DNA of 64,000 nt from Azorinus chamasolen (GCA_963576725.1 OY755241.1:79410003-79474002), one strand, 5' to 3'; positions 11,167-23,589 are shown, numbered from the stretch's first letter. A program made the numbers and translations. The notes: generated by a model from the sequence alone, not told the origin.

Positions 11167-11330
11167 TACAGTAAAACCTGTTCTAAACGACCTCTAAAAA
11201 GAAGTATAATTCTTGTTCTTAAAGTGCAGGTGAGAGCTTAATGCAGATAAAAAGTAATGCAGAAAGTTCCAGCACTGGCTTTCTGCATTACTTTTGTCCT
11301 GCAATAAGCAACCACCTTTCTTTACAACTC
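11167..11330. mobile_element. Family C MITE, right end diverged
   Basis: TACAGTAAAACCTGTTCTAA start. Core GCAGAAAGTTCCAGCACTGG / CTTTCTGCATTACTTT. Confidence 0.65.
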
Positions 11331-12593
11331 CTATGTTCCATCAATAAATGGGCGCTTAAGATTGATCCTACTACAGTACGGTATCTTAACCCTATAAAAG
11401 AAATTATGCCCTCTAGTGGTTATGTTGCCACATGCAAAATCAACAATTTGTTTAGACTATCTTGTTAATTACAGAAACATCAATGTGAGATTGAGTATCA
11501 CAACTTCAGTCTTGACAATTTAGATTTGTCAGTTGATCTGGATACAAACTATTTAAAGATATTAGTCATATAGAGAAAGAATGCAAATTTGAAATGTCAG
11601 TAATATAGAGAAAGAATGCAAAAGGTTTAACAAATTTTTACGATATCTCAGTGTCTGTCAAACACGCACCAGATGGACAGTAGATAACTTAACCTAATCA
11701 AGTTAAGTAGCCCTTGCAAACAGTATAGACCTAGATCCTGCTGGAGCCTTCTGATCTAGTTCTGCACTGTTTGTCATAAATATTTTACAGCTTACGGAAA
11801 AATTACCCCTCAGGAGTCAGAAAGAAACTGTCCAATGTAGAATATCTAGAATGGTCCATTTCAAACTTTAGCATTTTAAGTGTTAAACAATGGAGATTTT
11901 TTAATGAATTCAATTAGTATTCTGTTTTAAAGAACATTAATTTTGCATTGTCATCAGGTTTGGCAACCTTTGTTTTGTTGGAGGAGGGAGTGGGGAAGCC
12001 TGAAATTTCAGTCCAACTACTGTTATACTGTTAACCCTATGTCTGATGGAGATGCCTTCTTCATTCACTTTGCAAGCAGAGTGCAGTATAAAAGCAAGGT
12101 GGAAGTAAAACAGAACGCTCCTATAGGAGCGTTCTGTTTTACATTCACCATGCTTTCAACAGCCGCCTGCTTTTTACACAAACTATTTGATGTAATTTAG
12201 TGGCCGTTACAGAGAGGTTTTATACTGCACTCTGCTTGCATGTTTTACTTTCACCTTGCTTTAAGCAGCCACCTTCCCTAAATACCAACTAATTAACACA
12301 ATTTAGTGGCCGTTATAGAGACTGAGAGGTTTTACTGTGGATCAAAATCAGGACAGTTCCTGTATGACACATTTTACCCATTGCAAACAGAGTCATCTGA
12401 CCAGGGTCTGCTCTGTTTGCTTAGTGAATATAAATCTGATTCTACCTTTTTCAGTTTTCAAAAATTAATGTGTTTATATGCAAGAATAAAAATTATTCTA
12501 ATTGACATGCATGAAGTCAGGGACTGTAGAATCAGATCTGATAAGTAAACATATTCTTTACTATTCTTTACATAAAAACATACTGATTCGATA
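11331..12593. repeat. Intergenic, tandemly broken family C copies
   Basis: At 12085-12340 one family C copy with ACAGAACGCTCCTATAGGAG is followed directly by a second right half, each ending with TTAGTGGCCGTTA and GAGAGG. A family A core fragment lies at 12375-12425. The rest is AT-rich with nothing recognised. Confidence 0.5.
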
Positions 12594-12801
12594 TACAGTA
12601 AAACCTCGATTATTCGAATTTTCGGTATAGAAGAATTTCGACCCTTTTAGGCAGGTGGCTGCTTAATGCATGGTGAAAGTCATGCAGAAAGCTCCTAGAG
12701 GAGCTTTCTGCATGACTTTCACCATGCATTAAGCTGCCAGCTGTCTTAAAGATCGATAATAATACGTATTTTAGTGTTCGAATAATCGAAGTTTTACTGT
12801 A
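12594..12801. mobile_element. Complete family C MITE with pogo/Tigger-like ends
   Basis: TATACAGTAAAACCTCGATT, then a long hairpin GGTGGCTGCTTAATGCATGG around AAAGCTCCTAGAGGAGC, ending AATCGAAGTTTTACTGTA. The CAG..CTG ends, TA flanks and CCTCGATTATTCGAA resemble Tigger-type termini. Confidence 0.9.
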
Positions 12802-13083
12802 TGTGCTTCTCATATACATATAGTGTGTATGATAGTCTTTGTCATTCTCCACATAATTATACCAGTAAATATTTTCCTTATGATATTCTTTGAATATTCT
12901 CCACATATAAATATATCACTTATGATATTTGTTGCTATTCTCCATATTTAAATATATTCCTTATGATATACCGACACTTTGCTATTCTCCACATATAAAT
13001 ACCACATGGCTGCAAGTTCTGTTGATACTTAAAAAAATCCATCGACAACATACGAGTTTGTCTACGAAACATAATAATGGCAT

Positions 13084-13315
13084 TTAACCCTTTACTTCAT
13101 GAATATTCATGTAAGAAATAATGAGATCATGTATCAATTACATGAGTGTTTATAGGGGCGCATGAGCTGAGGAATGTTTTGGCCATGGCAGATGCTGTAT
13201 AATCCCATCTATAGTATTTGATAGGCAAACAGAGCACACCCTAACAACTCCTATAGGAACAGTCTGATCTGGATCTACCCTGTTGGCAAAGGCATAAAAT
13301 GGCATAAACGGTTAA
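13084..13315 (+). mobile_element. Family A MITE
   Basis: TTAACCCTTTACTTCATGAA to ATAAACGGTTAA. Core GCAAACAGAGCACACCC / GTCTGATCTGGATCTACC. Confidence 0.8.
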
Positions 13316-13490
13316 ACAACAAAAGGCCTGTCATATATCTGGTGTTTGAACAAACAAAACAAAAAAATTCAAAAACTATATTTCCTTTTGACTGTAATTA
13401 CTTCATAATTACTCTATTTTAACTATAGTAATTGAAACAGCTTTACAAAAGGTTTTGCTATTTAAATAGCAGTAATTATGGGTAGCAACC

Positions 13491-13728
13491 TTAACCCTTT
13501 CCTCCATTATACGCCTTTCTACGCCTCTGTAAAAATCACCTGTTGAAACCATTGTGATAAACAGAGCATTTGCTCCTATAGGAGCAAATGCTCTATTTAT
13601 CATAATGGTTTCAAACTACAAAATTCTAAATTTTTCCTTTTCTCTAGTTAATGCTCCTTTTCGGTAGATTTATTCAAATCTATCAGATTTATTCAAAGTG
13701 GTTAGATCTAAAATTAGCCTATAAGTAC
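13491..13728. mobile_element. Family B MITE
   Basis: TTAACCCTTTCCTCC start; complete core around GCTCCTATAGGAGC; right end decayed, with an internal duplication of ATTTATTCAAA. Confidence 0.85.
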
Positions 13729-13820
13729 CCCAGAGATTCACAGACACACTTAGGTAAAATAGTGCAGACCAAGATCAAATGAATCAGGCTTTACATTATA
13801 TGCTAATATATGAGTTTAAT

Positions 13821-14025
13821 TTAACCTTTTAATCCATGAATATATTCATGTAAGAAATAACATTATGAATATTAATTAGATTAATTATTATAACTGCACA
13901 TGGCCATGGTAGAAACTGCAGACTCATATCCGTTTATCACATCCTAACTAAATAGGTGCCATCTGATCAGTGTCTACTCTGTTTGTAAAAGTGTAGAAAG
14001 ACGTTTTTATGGAGTAAAGGGATAA
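13821..14025 (+). mobile_element. Family A MITE, left core arm deleted
   Basis: TTAACCTTTTAATCCATGAA to GGAGTAAAGGGATAA. Confidence 0.7.
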
Positions 14026-14576
14026 AGCTATCAACATGGTGCAATAATCAGTTTTACAAACCAAAACAAAGGGTAGATTTTGAGTCCGAATACTTCGGGT
14101 AATTACCCGACAAGACTTATAATTAGTTAATACGAATCAACACTAACACAGAATCACCAGATCTAGAACAGAAAAGACACAATACACCAACAAACAATCC
14201 AATCATACCTCCACTTCTAATTTCCTTTGACGTTTTTTCCCTTTTTCTTTGTCAGACAGGTTTATATATACGGTAATCCTTCTTTGTAACCCTTATTGCA
14301 CTAAGCATGACCTGACTGACACATTTGCCAACAACATGAATCTTATTGAAATGCCAAGCAACTCCACGTCTCATCTGGATCCAAACTATTTGACACTCGG
14401 TCAATAGTTTCTTAAATTCTTGAACAAATCATAAGTAGGGAAAAAAGTGAATTTTGAGCAGATATTAATGTTTACAGTGGAATACGGGTTAAATCTATTG
14501 TTATACAGATCTTGCTAATACTGACACATTTTGGCTAAGCCTCACCCCTAACATGCTAGAAAAAATAATTACTGCT
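14026..14576. repeat. Intergenic, little recognisable
   Basis: A small inverted pair CTTCGGGTAATTACCCGAC (14094-14112) and an I-type fragment CATCTGGATCCAAACTAT (14372-14389). No gene seen. Confidence 0.35.
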
Positions 14577-14812
14577 TAACCCTTTCCTCCATAAATACGC
14601 CTTTCTACGCCGCTGTAAAAATCACCTGTTGAAACCATTGTGATAAATAGAGCATTTGCTCCTATAGGAGCAAATGCTCTATTTATCACAATGGTTTCAT
14701 TGAACTGCAAAATTCTAAAGTTCTAAAGTTTCCTTTTCTCTAGAAAATGTTCCTTTTGGGTAGATTCATTCAAAGAGGTTGGGTTTAAATATAGCCTTTG
14801 GAGGAAAGTTTT
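14577..14812. mobile_element. Family B MITE
   Basis: TTAACCCTTTCCTCC start with a near-perfect hairpin (ACCATTGTGATAAATAGAGC ... GCTCCTATAGGAGC). The right end runs into a truncated family C element (TACAGTAGAACC, 14813). Confidence 0.88.
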
Positions 14813-15066
14813 ACAGTAGAACCTGTTTTGAGTGGCCATTTAAAAGACGTCTAATTATAGGTCTGTAAGGCAGGTGGTAGCTTACTGCAGGTCAGAAGTA
14901 ATGCAGAAAGCTCCAATAGGGGCTGTCTAATCAGGGTCTACTCTGATCCTACAGTTTCTGCCTGAACCAAAACATTCTATGTACATATTATGCCATCATA
15001 AAAAATTTAGCTAATCAATATTCATTATGTCATTATTCATTGCATGAATATTAAACTGGGAAAGTG

Positions 15067-15274
15067 CTAAACCCTTTACCTGATGAATATTTAAGTAAGA
15101 AAATCATGAATATGATTGTGCTAGCTGATATTTATATATAGATTCAGATCTTTATGTAGATTCAGATCTATATACTTCCGTAAGAAAACTGAGCAGACTC
15201 TAAAGGAGCCATCTGATCTGGGTCTTCTCTGTTTGTAAAGTCATCAAAAGTGTCTCTATCAGGTATAGGGTTAA
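15067..15274 (+). mobile_element. Family A MITE, short
   Basis: CTAAACCCTTTACCTGATGA to ATAGGGTTAA. The left core arm is partly deleted. Confidence 0.7.
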
Positions 15275-15484
15275 GCCCTACTTATACTGGCACTTTAGTC
15301 TTCAACTACTTAAAGTATTATCATGCTACCCACTGTAAATATTCTGCTCTAAATAAATTTGTCCACTCCACTTTGTAATGACAGGGTGTTTGGGCATTAA
15401 ACCCTTTCCCTAGTATAAATGCCTTTTCTCGCGTTTTCAAACAGAGCAGAACCTGATCAGATTTGGTCTGCTCTATTTGCTTAT

Positions 15485-15710
15485 CCCTTTACTTCATAAA
15501 TACGCCTTTCTACAACTCTGTAAAAATGACCTGTTGAAACCATTGTGATAAATAGAGCATTTGCTCCTATAGGAGCAAATGCTCTATTTCTATCACAATG
15601 GTTTCAAACTACAAAATTCTAAAAAAAAAAATTCTCTAGTTAATGCTCCTTTTCGGTAGGTTTATTCAAAGAGGTTGAGTCTAAAAATAGCCTATGAGGG
15701 AATGGGTTAT
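15485..15710. mobile_element. Family B MITE
   Basis: CCCTTTACTTCATAAATACG to GGGAATGGGTTA. Full hairpin around GCTCCTATAGGAGC. A remnant A core sits directly left (15430-15480). Confidence 0.85.
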
Positions 15711-16069
15711 GAATTTACATTAGACTTGACTCTGTATAGTCTCTACCAATGCTAAAACATCCTTTGTACAATGCTACATATGCAATTTTATAAAATACCA
15801 GTAAATAAATACATTGTATTCATGATGTCATTATTTCTGGCATGAATATTCAACAGGTAAAGGGTTAAATATTGATTGTCTGTAGCTTCATGCTTGGAAG
15901 TAAGGGTAGAGTGTTAAACAGGGTAAACTAGAACTTAATTTTTCAAAAACAAAACAAAACAACAAAAAAACCAAGATATGTCTCAACTATTATATCTTAT
16001 ATGAATAGTTTAAGTATAATTCAATGTGGTCATTATGTTATTTCTATAATATACTAGTCAACTTATTTG

Positions 16070-16283
16070 TACAGTAAAACCTCTCTATAATGTCCACTAA
16101 ATTGTGTTAATTAGTTGGCATTTACGGCAGGTGGCTGCTTAAAGCAAGGTGAAAGTAAAACAGAACGCTCCTGTAGGAGCGTTCTGTTTTACTTTCACCT
16201 TGCTTTAAGCAACCACCGGCCTTTAACACAAAAAAAAAATACTTGATTTAATTTAGTGGCCGTTATAGAGAGGGTTTACTGTA
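16070..16283. mobile_element. Complete family C MITE
   Basis: TACAGTAAAACCTCTCTATA to GAGAGGGTTTACTGTA. The hairpin pairs over 60 bp: GGTGGCTGCTTAAAGCAAGG ... CGCTCCTGTAGGAGCG. Confidence 0.92.
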
Positions 16284-16319
16284 ACACAAATTACCAATGA
16301 CACAATATCCAAGATCTAA

Positions 16320-16566
16320 TCAACCCTTTACTTGTTCAATATTCATGTAATAAATAATGACATAATGAATATTTATTAGCAGAATTTTTATAATATTTTA
16401 TTTTCAAGGGATTTTATTACATGTAATAAAGCTGTAGAATCAGATCTTTATCATCATAAGCAAACAAAGCAGACCCTGATCAGATGGCTCCTGCAGGAGT
16501 CGTCTGATCAGTGTCTACTCTGTTTGCAAATGCGTGAAAAAGCATTTATATGAAGGAAAGGGTTAA
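16320..16566 (+). mobile_element. Family A MITE (near full length)
   Basis: AACCCTTTACTTGTTCAATA to GAAGGAAAGGGTTAA. Core AGCAAACAAAGCAGACCCTG, GGCTCCTGCAGGAG, GTCTACTCTGTTTGC. Confidence 0.88.
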
Positions 16567-16713
16567 ACTTTAATCTTATACTGAATATCTAAAACTGACT
16601 CCTCCTTTTCTGAAAATTAATTAAATAAAACAAAACATTGTATGAAAATTTATGAAAAAAGTTACGACAAACAGTACAGACCATGATCAAAGGGCTCAAG
16701 AGGTCTATTTCCA

Positions 16714-16926
16714 TTAACCCTTTACCTGAAGAATTCTCAAAGTGGAATAGTTCATCAGTGTCTACTGATAGAGTCCATTCAGGATAAAAGGTAAAATTTT
16801 ACTAGAGGATTTTGAATGACAAGCAGTGCAGACCCTGATCAGAGGTCTCCTCTAGGAGTCCTCTGGTCTGGGTCTACACTGTTTGCAAATGCCAGTACAT
16901 TCATTTCTTACATTCAAAGGGTTAAA
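16714..16926. mobile_element. Family H TTAA-type MITE
   Basis: TTAACCCTTTACC to CATTCAAAGGGTTAA. Core CAGTGCAGACCCTGATCAGA, CTCCTCTAGGAG, GTCTACACTGTTTGC. Relatives: about 31600-31720, 35118-35310, 49820-49975 and 59472-59670. Confidence 0.8.
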
Positions 16927-17084
16927 TTTCCATTAACTTATCCATGTTAAACTTAATCTAATATCATAACCTGTGTATATTTTCATATCAAATGTCACTG
17001 TCAAAACACCACTTAGGGTTTCGTTCTGCACGAATTGACTTTTATCTCTGCATGGGGCTTTTTACACAGTGCAATAGAACCTGC

Positions 17085-17345
17085 TTTACCATTTCCTTCA
17101 TAAATATGCCTTTCTACACCTTTGTAAAAGTCACTTTTTGAAACCATTGTGATAAAGAGAGCATTTGCACATATAGGAACATATGCTCTATTTATCACAA
17201 TGGTTTCAAATTACAAATGCTCTATTTATTACAATGGTTTCAAATTTCAAAATTCTAAAAATTCCTTTTCTCTAGTTAATGCTCCTTTTTGGTAGATTTA
17301 TTCAAAGAGGTTGGATCTAAACATAGCCTATGGAGGAATGGGTTA
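17085..17345. mobile_element. Family B MITE with a duplicated arm
   Basis: Ends GGAATGGGTTAA. The right core arm, ATGCTCTATTTATCACAATG, is present twice (17185 and 17217). Confidence 0.8.
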
Positions 17346-17450
17346 AAACAGCCATTGAATATACATTGGGATCTATATGTGAACAGTTTGTTGTTTTATA
17401 TTTTTCCTAATGAGCATTTATGCATGATTTGGTCACTTCATAAATATTTA

Positions 17451-17650
17451 TTAACCTATTACCTGTTCAATATTCATGAAAGAAATAATAACATCATGAG
17501 CATTTATAAGCTGATTTTTTAACTCTAGCATATGGACATGATTTTTTTTAAGCAAACAGAGCAGACCCGGATCAGACAGCACCTACAGGAGTCGTCTGAT
17601 CTAACTCTACTCTACAAAATGTGAAAAGGCTTACATATTAGGGAAAATAT
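17451..17650 (+). mobile_element. Family A MITE
   Basis: TTAACCTATTACCTGTTCAA start. Core AGCAAACAGAGCAGACCCGG ... CGTCTGATCT. Right end decayed. Confidence 0.65.
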
Positions 17651-17671
17651 GAATCAACTTAATTTATGGAA

Positions 17672-17903
17672 TTTTTAACAATTTCCTCCCTAAATACGCC
17701 TTTCTACGCCTCTGTAACAGTCACTTCTTGAAACCATTGTGATAAATAGAGCATTTGCTCCCTAGGAGCAAATGCTCTTCTTATCACAATGGTTTCAATA
17801 CTACACAATTCTAACATTTTCCTTTTCTCTAGTAAATGCTCCTTTTTGGTAGTTTCATTCAAAGAGGTTGGGTCTAAAAATAGCCTATGGGGGAAAGGTT
17901 TAA
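17672..17903. mobile_element. Family B MITE
   Basis: Hairpin around GCTCCCTAGGAGC. Right end GGGGGAAAGGTTTAA. Confidence 0.8.
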
Positions 17904-18226
17904 AGGGCATTATTGATTTGACAAACACTGTAGGATCAGATGAATTATAAAATCATAAACAAACAGGACAGACCCTGATCAAATGGCTCCTACAGGAGCC
18001 TTCTGATCTTGGTATATTCCCAGAATTAAGAGCTTTCTGCATAACTTTCATACTGCATTAAGCAACTACCTAAGATCTAAAGTCTTCTTTACTAAAATTC
18101 TGGTTTAGTGGGGTTTTACTGTAGTTCTGCAGACCCTACAGCAGCTGTCTGATCTGGGTCTGCTCTGCTTTCTCATGAAATAATATTGATCTGAGTCTAG
18201 GTTCTGCAACAGTAAAAAATCCTTTG

Positions 18227-18624
18227 TTAACCCTGGACTCCTTGAATATTCAATTATTAATGTAAGAAAATGAAGGCATCATGAATATTAATTAGATATT
18301 GTTTTTATAAAGGCATAATATTATGGCAACAGGAATATTTGGATATGGCAGAAACTGTAGAATCATATCTATATTATGTCACAAGAAAACAGAGCAGACC
18401 ATGATCAGATGGCTTATATAGGAGCTAACTTCAGCTAAGCATAAATTTTGTAATGGCATATGATCAATATTGGTTCTGGTAAAAATTGTTGAAACAGATT
18501 TATATAATTCCATAAGCAAACAGAGCAAATCTAGATCAGATGGGTCCTACAGGAGCCTTCTGATCTGGGTCTACTCTGTATGCAAATATGTAGAAAAAAA
18601 CATATTTATGGAGTAAAGGGTTAA
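18227..18624 (+). mobile_element. Two fused family A MITEs
   Basis: TTAACCCTGGACTCC start and GGAGTAAAGGGTTAA end. GCAGAAACTGTAGAATCATA occurs in the first left arm and a similar arm recurs at about 18480, so two copies are joined by a deletion. Confidence 0.65.
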
Positions 18625-18735
18625 TAATGCTGTTAAAACTTTCAACTAAATATTCATAGAGTCATTATTTCTTACATGAACATGTTAAACCATTACACTT
18701 TGAAAACTGGGCATTCAAAGGGTTAAAACTGGTAT

Positions 18736-18973
18736 TTAACCCATTTACCTCATAGGCTATTTTTAGATCCAACCTATTTGAATAAATCTACCGAAAAGGA
18801 GCATTTACTAGAGAAAAGAAAAATTTAGAATTATGCAGTTTTGAAACCATTGTGATAAATAGAGCATTTGCTCCTCTGGAGCAAATGCTCTATTTATCAC
18901 AATGGTTTCACAAAGTGACTTTTACAGAGGCATCAAAACTATTCAAAAGGCGTCAATATATGGAATGGGTTAA
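18736..18973. mobile_element. Family B MITE, reversed
   Basis: TTTAACCCATTTACCTCATA to GGAATGGGTTAAG. Core GCTCCTCTGGAGC. The frame opening inside it (18852 on) is a repeat artefact. Confidence 0.88.
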
Positions 18974-19084
18974 GTTACACATAATTGATAGTATACAGCA
19001 CCTCCTGTATGACAGCAATCAACAAACTCTCTAACCTTTTCCCTGTAAAATATTCATGTTAGGAATAATGACATCTTGAATATC

Positions 19085-19327
19085 TATTCACCCTTTATTC
19101 CAAGAATATTTATTTAAGAAAATTTGACGACATCATGTATATTAATTGTTACAATAGCACATACATTGACACAGGAGTTTTTTGCCATGTCAGAAACTGT
19201 AGATCATGAATCATATCTTCCGGTATATGCTATATCATAAGCAAACAGAGTAAAATTAATCCTATAAGAGCCTTCTTATCTGAGTCCATTCTGTTTGCAA
19301 AGGCATATTTATGGAGAAAAGGGTTAA
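19085..19327 (+). mobile_element. Family A MITE
   Basis: CACCCTTTATTCCAAGAATA to GGAGAAAAGGGTTAA. Core partly deleted. Confidence 0.7.
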
Positions 19328-19499
19328 AAGTAACAATGGCATATACATGTACACAGGATATTTTGGTATTGGTAGAAACTGTAGTGTGTTACAATTTTAT
19401 AAGTAAATAGAGTACACCCTACAGGAGATGTCTGATTTGGGTCTACACTCTGTCTGCAAAGGTGTGAAAATACATTTGTATGAAGGAAAGGGTTATTAA

Positions 19500-19930
19500 T
19501 GAATGAAATACCTTGTTTGCAATACAGTTGTTAAGTTTTAAAATTTCTTTAAATGTTGATCAAAACAATACTTACAAAGATTAACTTTGAGACGCTTTTC
19601 TCCTATTATGATCAAAGTACTATTAAATTCAACGATAGATATTTAAAAAATATCCCAAATGGAAGGCAATAGATGTTATCTTTCATCCGTATTTACACAG
19701 TGTGAATATCACTTGAATATTGTCACTGTATAGTCATCATTGTATAGTTACCAAGTGCTTTTTATTAATCGTACATCAAGATTATAAAATCTGCCTGATA
19801 ACCTTCCATAACCTAATATCGATTGGTAAATAAAGAATGACAAAGTTTTTAAATGTCATATGATAAACCTGTACCCTTTAGTATGCTCAGCAAAGCATTT
19901 TCAGCTGAACCTTCTGTAAGCTCCTGCTTT
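19500..19930. other. Stretch with no recognisable feature
   Basis: AT-rich and free of the MITE cores, no splice-bounded coding frame. Could be unique intergenic sequence. Confidence 0.3.
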
Positions 19931-20175
19931 AATACTTTACTCCATATATATAGCCCATTTGCAAACAGAGTAGACCAAGATCAGACAGCTCCCGTAGGAC
20001 CCATCTGATATAGATTTGCTCTGTTTGCTTATGGAATTATATAGATCTGATTCAACAAGTTTTACGTACCAGAACCAACCTTTTTCTTGTTCATATGCCA
20101 TTACAGATGCTAAGCTTATTAATATCCATAGATACATTATTTTTACATAAATACTCATGGAGTAAGGGCTTAAGA
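19931..20175 (-). mobile_element. Family A MITE, reversed
   Basis: TACTTTACTCCATATATATA start and CATGGAGTAAGGGCTTAA end. Core GCAAACAGAGTAGACC / GATTTGCTCTGTTTGCTTAT. Confidence 0.75.
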
Positions 20176-20539
20176 ATGCCCTCTTTTTCTACAATGATAT
20201 TGTTATTGATCATAATGCTTATCATTATTATTCCTATTATCTGCACAATTATGTTATCTGACTAATTCGCCCACAGCATGCTAAAAGTTAAACGTTAGGC
20301 TGAATTGCAATATTGACAATTGGTTTTATCCTTAATCATGGCTGTAAGAGAAATCAAAAAGCTTGTGGCAAGTTTCCAGTAACACATGATTAAGGTATCT
20401 ATACCTATTTCTTCAGCAATTTTAGGCATTTGTTGTTTACTTGTAAGTGGTAAATTCATCCTAATCTTAATGCAGCCCCATTTCCGTGTTTTGGGAAAGG
20501 TTGTTTGGTTGTGTTGATTAACATGTTTCTGCCAACTCT

Positions 20540-20805
20540 GATGTAATTGTACACCCAAGAAAGAGGGGAGTGGATATAGAGAACCCCCAATGTGACATGC
20601 TACTCTTACTATGGATAGTTTCTCTGGTTCTCTTAGATGCCCAGTGTAAAGCACTGATACATTGGACGTCGGTTTATAATGTCTCATCCAAAGGACTTGA
20701 TCCCGTGGAGGATCGAACCCCGACTTTCCCTGGTATTTACAAAAAGGGACAGGGTGACAAGGCCTTTTCACAAAGGCAATTTTACATGTCAAATTGGGCA
20801 ATCAA
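20540..20805 (-). repeat. SINE/LINE-tail-like dispersed repeat
   Basis: On the minus strand a B-box-like GGGGTTCGATCC is followed by GTCCTTTGGATGAGACAT and AACCGACGTCC, a combination typical of mollusc tRNA-derived SINEs or the 3' tails of their partner LINEs. Open frames on both strands here are incidental. Confidence 0.6.
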
Positions 20806-20807
20806 AC

Positions 20808-21057
20808 TTAACCCTTCGCTTGCTAATCGCGTCAATATACCTACCTGTAAATAGTGAAGACACAGATGAGACAGCTCCTGCAGGAGCTGTCTCATCAGGG
20901 TCTGCACTATTTACAAGTTGATTGTGCAACCAGTGCACTCCACAGCAGTGATTGCACAGCGAAATACTTGTGCACAGTGAAGATATATGTAATTATACAA
21001 CAGGACATGGGTAAAGAAGGAGAAATGTATTTTAAAATTCAGCAAGCGAAGGGTTAA
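20808..21057 (+). mobile_element. Family F TTAA MITE, complete (250 bp)
   Basis: TTAACCCTTCGCTTGCT to AGCAAGCGAAGGGTTAA, 17-bp perfect inverted ends including TTAA. Core GTAAATAGTGAAGACACAGA, AGCTCCTGCAGGAGCT, and complement. Other copies: 34453-34703 and, reversed, 55056-55305; all about 250 bp. Confidence 0.92.
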
Positions 21058-21059
21058 TA

Positions 21060-21745
21060 ACAATTAAGAATATACCCAATCAAACTTAATAACAATTAAG
21101 AATATACCCACTGACAATTTATCAATTAAATGAATACAAAGAGTTTTGGCTCATTCTTATGTTATAAATGTTGCTATCATTGTTAGAAAGTTTGTTTATG
21201 CCTAACGGATCTTTATCAAATATCTCTTCACTGAAATAAACTATCTTTCTATGGATACATAGGGAATTTCAAAATGCAACAATGTATAAACATTAGATTT
21301 TTTAATTGTTTAATAAAAGGTTTCAAATGATTCACATTTTTGTTCTTCTCGATTCCCTAGGAGCCTGTTGTGGTACCCCTCTAAAGTAAAGGGAAATGCG
21401 TCCTGTATGAATAAAGTTCAAGACATAATGGCCTACAGGTGCAATTTTTAAGGACTCTTTTTTTAAAAAAAATAAAATAAAATATTCAGGTAATAATTAT
21501 TGGGGAAACTTTTACCAAACAAGAGTTAGAACTCCCCATTGTATATTTTATTGACAAAAGATTTGATATGGATTTCCTTTGATTGCAAGAGGATCTTAAA
21601 TAGGAACATGTATTATAAACAAAAAGGTCATACATATACAAGTATAATTCACTAAATACAGTGTCTAAAACAAGGTCAACAGCTTCGAGCCAGTATTAAA
21701 TAATTTATCCCATGCTTGCGCAGGTCTTCTTCTAGTTCTCTATAG
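21060..21745. other. AT-rich stretch without recognised features
   Basis: Begins with a 35-bp direct repeat of CAATTAAGAATATACCCA (21060-21110). No gene supported. Confidence 0.3.
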
Positions 21746-21749
21746 ATAG

Positions 21750-22000
21750 TTTAGATACACCTTAATTTCTACGCATTTGCAAACAGATTAAGCCGGCCTA
21801 GATCTGACAGTTCCTATAGGAGCCGTCTGATCAGGGTCTGCTCTGTTTACTATGGAATAATATAGATCTGATTGCACCGTTTTTGCTTTGGTAAACTTTT
21901 CATGTGTTAACATGCCATTTAATGATAATAATATAATAAATCTAATAGATATTCATGATGTCATCATTAAATTCTTACATTTAGAGTTATCAGGTAAAGG
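21750..22000 (-). mobile_element. Family A MITE, reversed
   Basis: Core GGCCTAGATCTGACAG, CCTATAGGAG, GATCAGGGTCTGCTCTGTTT; then ATTCATGATGTCATC and ATCAGGTAAAGGGGTAA. Confidence 0.65.
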
Positions 22001-22164
22001 GGTAAGTACCTGCTGAACAAGGAATGGCGCTGATTTCATAAAAACAGGCCTACTATCTAAACTGTTTTGATCCAGTTGAGACACAAATTTGTAACTCAGT
22101 ATTGATCAGGATCTAAACAGTTTCAAACCTTGAGTGAAACAATTTTTAAGAGCCGGGTGCTGCG

Positions 22165-22440
22165 CTAACACTCGTCTGATTTGGTGCTTGTCCAGCTAAA
22201 TTAAACATTTTTTTAAAATATAAAGGGCTGTAACTCCAAAATTTTGAAATCAAGAGTTATGGTTCTTATGTAGGGGCCTTCCCCTCAATAAGATCTACTA
22301 ACCTATGAAGTTTCATATCAATGCCTCTTATACTTTTTGAGTATAATGAGCTAAATTAAAGTTTTTGCACGCCAACGACGACGACAACCTCTACAAAAGC
22401 TAATAAAACTTCGAAATTCATGTTGAGAGTATAAACGTAG
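22165..22440. repeat. Dispersed mollusc repeat with an ACGACGACG tail
   Basis: GGGCTGTAACTCCAAAATTT, TGAAGTTTCATATCAATGCC, then CACGCCAACGACGACGACAA. Belongs with the non-coding repeats sharing the GAGTTAT / AAACTTCA modules. Confidence 0.5.
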
Positions 22441-22689
22441 ATGTAAATTTCAAGGCAGACATAAATTAGTAGATAGAAGCGACGTTGGACTCCAAGATTT
22501 GTTTTTAGAATCAGAGTCCATGATAAAGCCGCCTACAGCACCTGCTGTGGAAAACAATGATAGGTATAACGATATGACTCATCAATGAGCTGTAAGACAG
22601 CATGCTAGTTTTGTGATGGTTGACATCTTACAGTCTCATGGCAATATGTCAAATATGGGGTAGAAATTATTAATTTTCTAATTTACAAT

Positions 22690-22870
22690 CTCATAGCTGT
22701 CAAGGGTCAGAACATGTTAAGAGTGAGACAGACTAGCTGGGGCCGCTAGGGCCCCCCGGTAGGTCCAGTTCAAAGCCCTGGTCAGGGGTCCAGGGGGCCC
22801 CCGGACACTCCTGAAATATTGCCATTTTGAGGACGTGAAAAGCCTCTTCTTGACAGCTTTTTGGAGACTT
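22690..22870. repeat. Outer left arm of an inverted pair around OGG1 exon 1
   Basis: GCTGTCAAGGGTCAGAA ... GGTCAGGGGTCCAGG matches, in reverse complement, the repeat at 27430-27474 plus 28301-28385. Confidence 0.65.
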
Positions 22871-22989
22871 CAGAGGGGGAAATTATATAATCCAGCACTC
22901 ACTGACTTTCCTATCTTTTATTATTAACAAAATAATAAAATGAGACACATATAACACTGATATAACTGACAAAGCTTTATTTTATTTTG

Positions 22990-23240
22990 ATCACTTCCCA
23001 CACACTGACGACTTTTGATAACTTGGCAAACAGGGTAGTCCCAGATAAGACAGCTTCTATTGGAGCTGTCTAATTAGGGTCTACTCTGTTTTCATTGAAA
23101 ATAATCATACCCTAGATAGATTCCTTGTTTTCTGTGTTAAGCTAAAACAATCTTTCCAGTCCTGCATTCTGAATATTCATTTCATAAAGGGTTTATTCCA
23201 GAGACCCTAAATATCATAGGGTAAACAAAACACCCATCGT
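22990..23240 (-). repeat. Family A MITE remnant
   Basis: GCAAACAGGGTAGTCCCAGA ... GAGCTGTCTAATTAGGGTCT. It is the last A-type core before the MITE-poor OGG1 promoter region. Confidence 0.5.
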
Positions 23241-23589
23241 GGGGATGCAATTACTTTAAACAGTCGCTGATGCTGTTTATTGTTTTCCCACGTTTCCCAT
23301 GCAACTTTTTTTTATTTATCTATCAGTTCTTTATAGGTGGCTCTTATTCATGCGAAGGTTCCTTAACCATGCACCCGCTAGTTTGCGAGTTTTCTGATTC
23401 TTTTTAATAGGTGACTTTTAAGAATTCTCCTCCATCGCTACTTAGTAATTACCAACCTCCAACGCAGTGATCTCCTCTAATCGTTACGTTGAAGTTCGCA
23501 TGAAGTGACAAGGGAGTTCACTGTGAATAGATTGAGTATTTACACGGAAGTGATCACATTTTGCAATTGACGTCATGTTGATTCACCAA

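Noticed and set aside
18852..19034. Recurring short frames beginning MINRAFAP or similar
   Set aside because: Translations of the family B MITE core, found in several places on either strand.
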